Positions 5,672-6,193 of a stretch of DNA of 6,193 nt are shown here, in pieces. The position numbers and the translations under genes were made by a program. Below the pieces are notes generated by a model that worked only from the letters and a program-made list of their open reading frames with translations, did no database searches and was not told where the DNA came from. How positions within the stretch are numbered: position 1 is the first letter of the stretch; the number at the start of each line of letters is the position of its first letter. Source of the DNA: Nitratifractor sp. (lineage in GTDB: Bacteria; Campylobacterota; Campylobacteria; Campylobacterales; Sulfurovaceae); NCBI GenBank assembly GCA_015485845.1, contig WFSU01000170.1, forward strand, positions 1 to 6,193. Direction: 5' to 3'.

Positions 5672-6154
5672 ATGTCCCAGCGACGAGAGCACCAGCGCAT
5701 TGAGGAGTCCTGCTGCCAGTCCGGCGAGGATATCATCAAGCATCACGCCCGCTCCCCCTTTCATGTTGCGGTCGATCCAGCCGATGGTGGAGGGCTTCCA
5801 AATGTCAAAGAGGCGAAACGAAGCAAAGCTTAATGCCAGACCCAGCCACGGTCCCCATGAAGCGGGCAGGGAGAGGATGCTGTACCAAGTGATCACCATC
5901 GTCAGCCACACCCCGGCGGTTTCGTCGATGACGATAATCTGATGGTCGTGGATGCCGGTGGCCTTTTCGTATTTGTTGACCTCAAAAATTCCGATGATCG
6001 TGATGGCTACGGTGAGCATCAGCAGTGAGGAAGGGCCGAGGGTGTAGAGGATCAGCACCCCTAATGGGAGGGAGGCGAGGGTGCCGACGGTGCCGGGAGC
6101 CTTGGGGGCGAGGCCGGTGCCGAAGAAGGTGAGGAAGAGTTTTTGCAAAGTCAT
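5660..6154 (-). CDS. pgpA: Phosphatidylglycerophosphatase A
   Basis: This 164-aa inner-membrane enzyme removes a phosphate from phosphatidylglycerophosphate to give phosphatidylglycerol, the last step of that phospholipid's synthesis. The family motifs are intact: GTGLAPKAPGTVGTL (12-26), the D-E-x-x-G motif as DETAG (76-80), F-R-x-F-D-x-W-K-P (112-120) and GG-A-GVMLDD-x-x-AG (132-144). The acidic D76, E77, D139 and D140 are likely metal/phosphate-handling residues. Hydrophobic stretches near 27-56, 80-110 and 141-160 fit a multi-pass membrane protein. TAGGAA (6166-6161) lies 6 nt before ATG 6154. The stop TAA (5662-5660) sits inside the promoter of the adjacent toxin-antitoxin operon. This is the one clear housekeeping gene in the window and probably marks the edge of the accessory segment. 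Confidence 0.93.
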   Translation of the reverse strand: MTLQKLFLTFFGTGLAPKAPGTVGTLASLPLGVLILYTLGPSSLLMLTVAITIIGIFEVNKYEKATGIHDHQIIVIDETAGVWLTMVITWYSILSLPASWGPWLGLALSFASFRLFDIWKPSTIGWIDRNMKGGAGVMLDDILAGLAAGLLNALVLSSLGHIMI

Positions 6155-6193
6155 GTTGTGTTCCTATGTCAGGGATGAGGTTTGGTAGAGTTC
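6155..6193 (-). other. Leader of pgpA and possible 3' end of the gene upstream of it
   Basis: This segment holds the pgpA ribosome site. Read on the minus strand, one frame is open from the right edge for nine codons and ends at TAG (6166-6164), which would place a gene end just before pgpA. Nine codons are too few to identify or confirm it. Confidence 0.25.

Noticed and set aside
1..6193. tRNA, rRNA, CRISPR array, insertion sequence or attachment-site repeats
   Set aside because: No spaced short repeats, transposase motifs, terminal inverted repeats or tRNA-like clover-leaf segments were recognised. The only sizeable repeats come from the tandem 88-aa gene pair.

Overview
This is a bacterial window of about 6.2 kb. 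Protein genes are densely packed, Shine-Dalgarno sites are AAGG/GGAGG-like, and starts include GTG and TTG. Composition is mixed: the restriction-modification gene reaches roughly 55-63% GC in its core and about 40% elsewhere, while its downstream neighbour is near 33-38%. The PgpA protein and the AT-rich, sigma70-like promoters would fit a Campylobacterota (Sulfurimonas/Sulfuricurvum-like) host. That is an impression from memory of similar proteins, not a proven assignment.

Layout, left to right. (1) Positions 1-189, minus strand: the first 63 codons of a BrnT-like toxin gene that runs off the window, driven by a perfect-consensus promoter (TTGACA, 17 bp, TATAAT). (2) Positions 321-3467, plus strand: a complete 1048-aa type IIG restriction-modification enzyme. 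It has a PD-(D/E)xK nuclease, an N6-adenine methyltransferase and a target-recognition domain in one chain. (3) Positions 3460-4422, plus strand: an unrecognised gene for a soluble, probably helical protein. Its TTG start lies inside the end of the R-M gene behind a strong ribosome site. (4) Converging on it from the right, a compact minus-strand cluster: a Phd/MazE-like antitoxin (5629-5351), a MazF/PemK-like toxin (5354-5001), and two 88-aa paralogues of unknown function (4971-4705 and 4708-4442). (5) Positions 6154-5660, minus strand: pgpA, a housekeeping phospholipid enzyme. Only 30 bp separate it from the antitoxin gene.

Interpretation: a small defence/toxin-antitoxin patch inserted beside a core gene (pgpA). 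The R-M enzyme should methylate host DNA and cut unmodified foreign DNA. The two toxin-antitoxin modules flank it. The least explained parts are the gene coupled to the R-M enzyme and the tandem 88-aa paralogues behind the MazEF-type pair. No RNA genes, insertion sequences, CRISPR arrays or convincing intrinsic terminators were seen.
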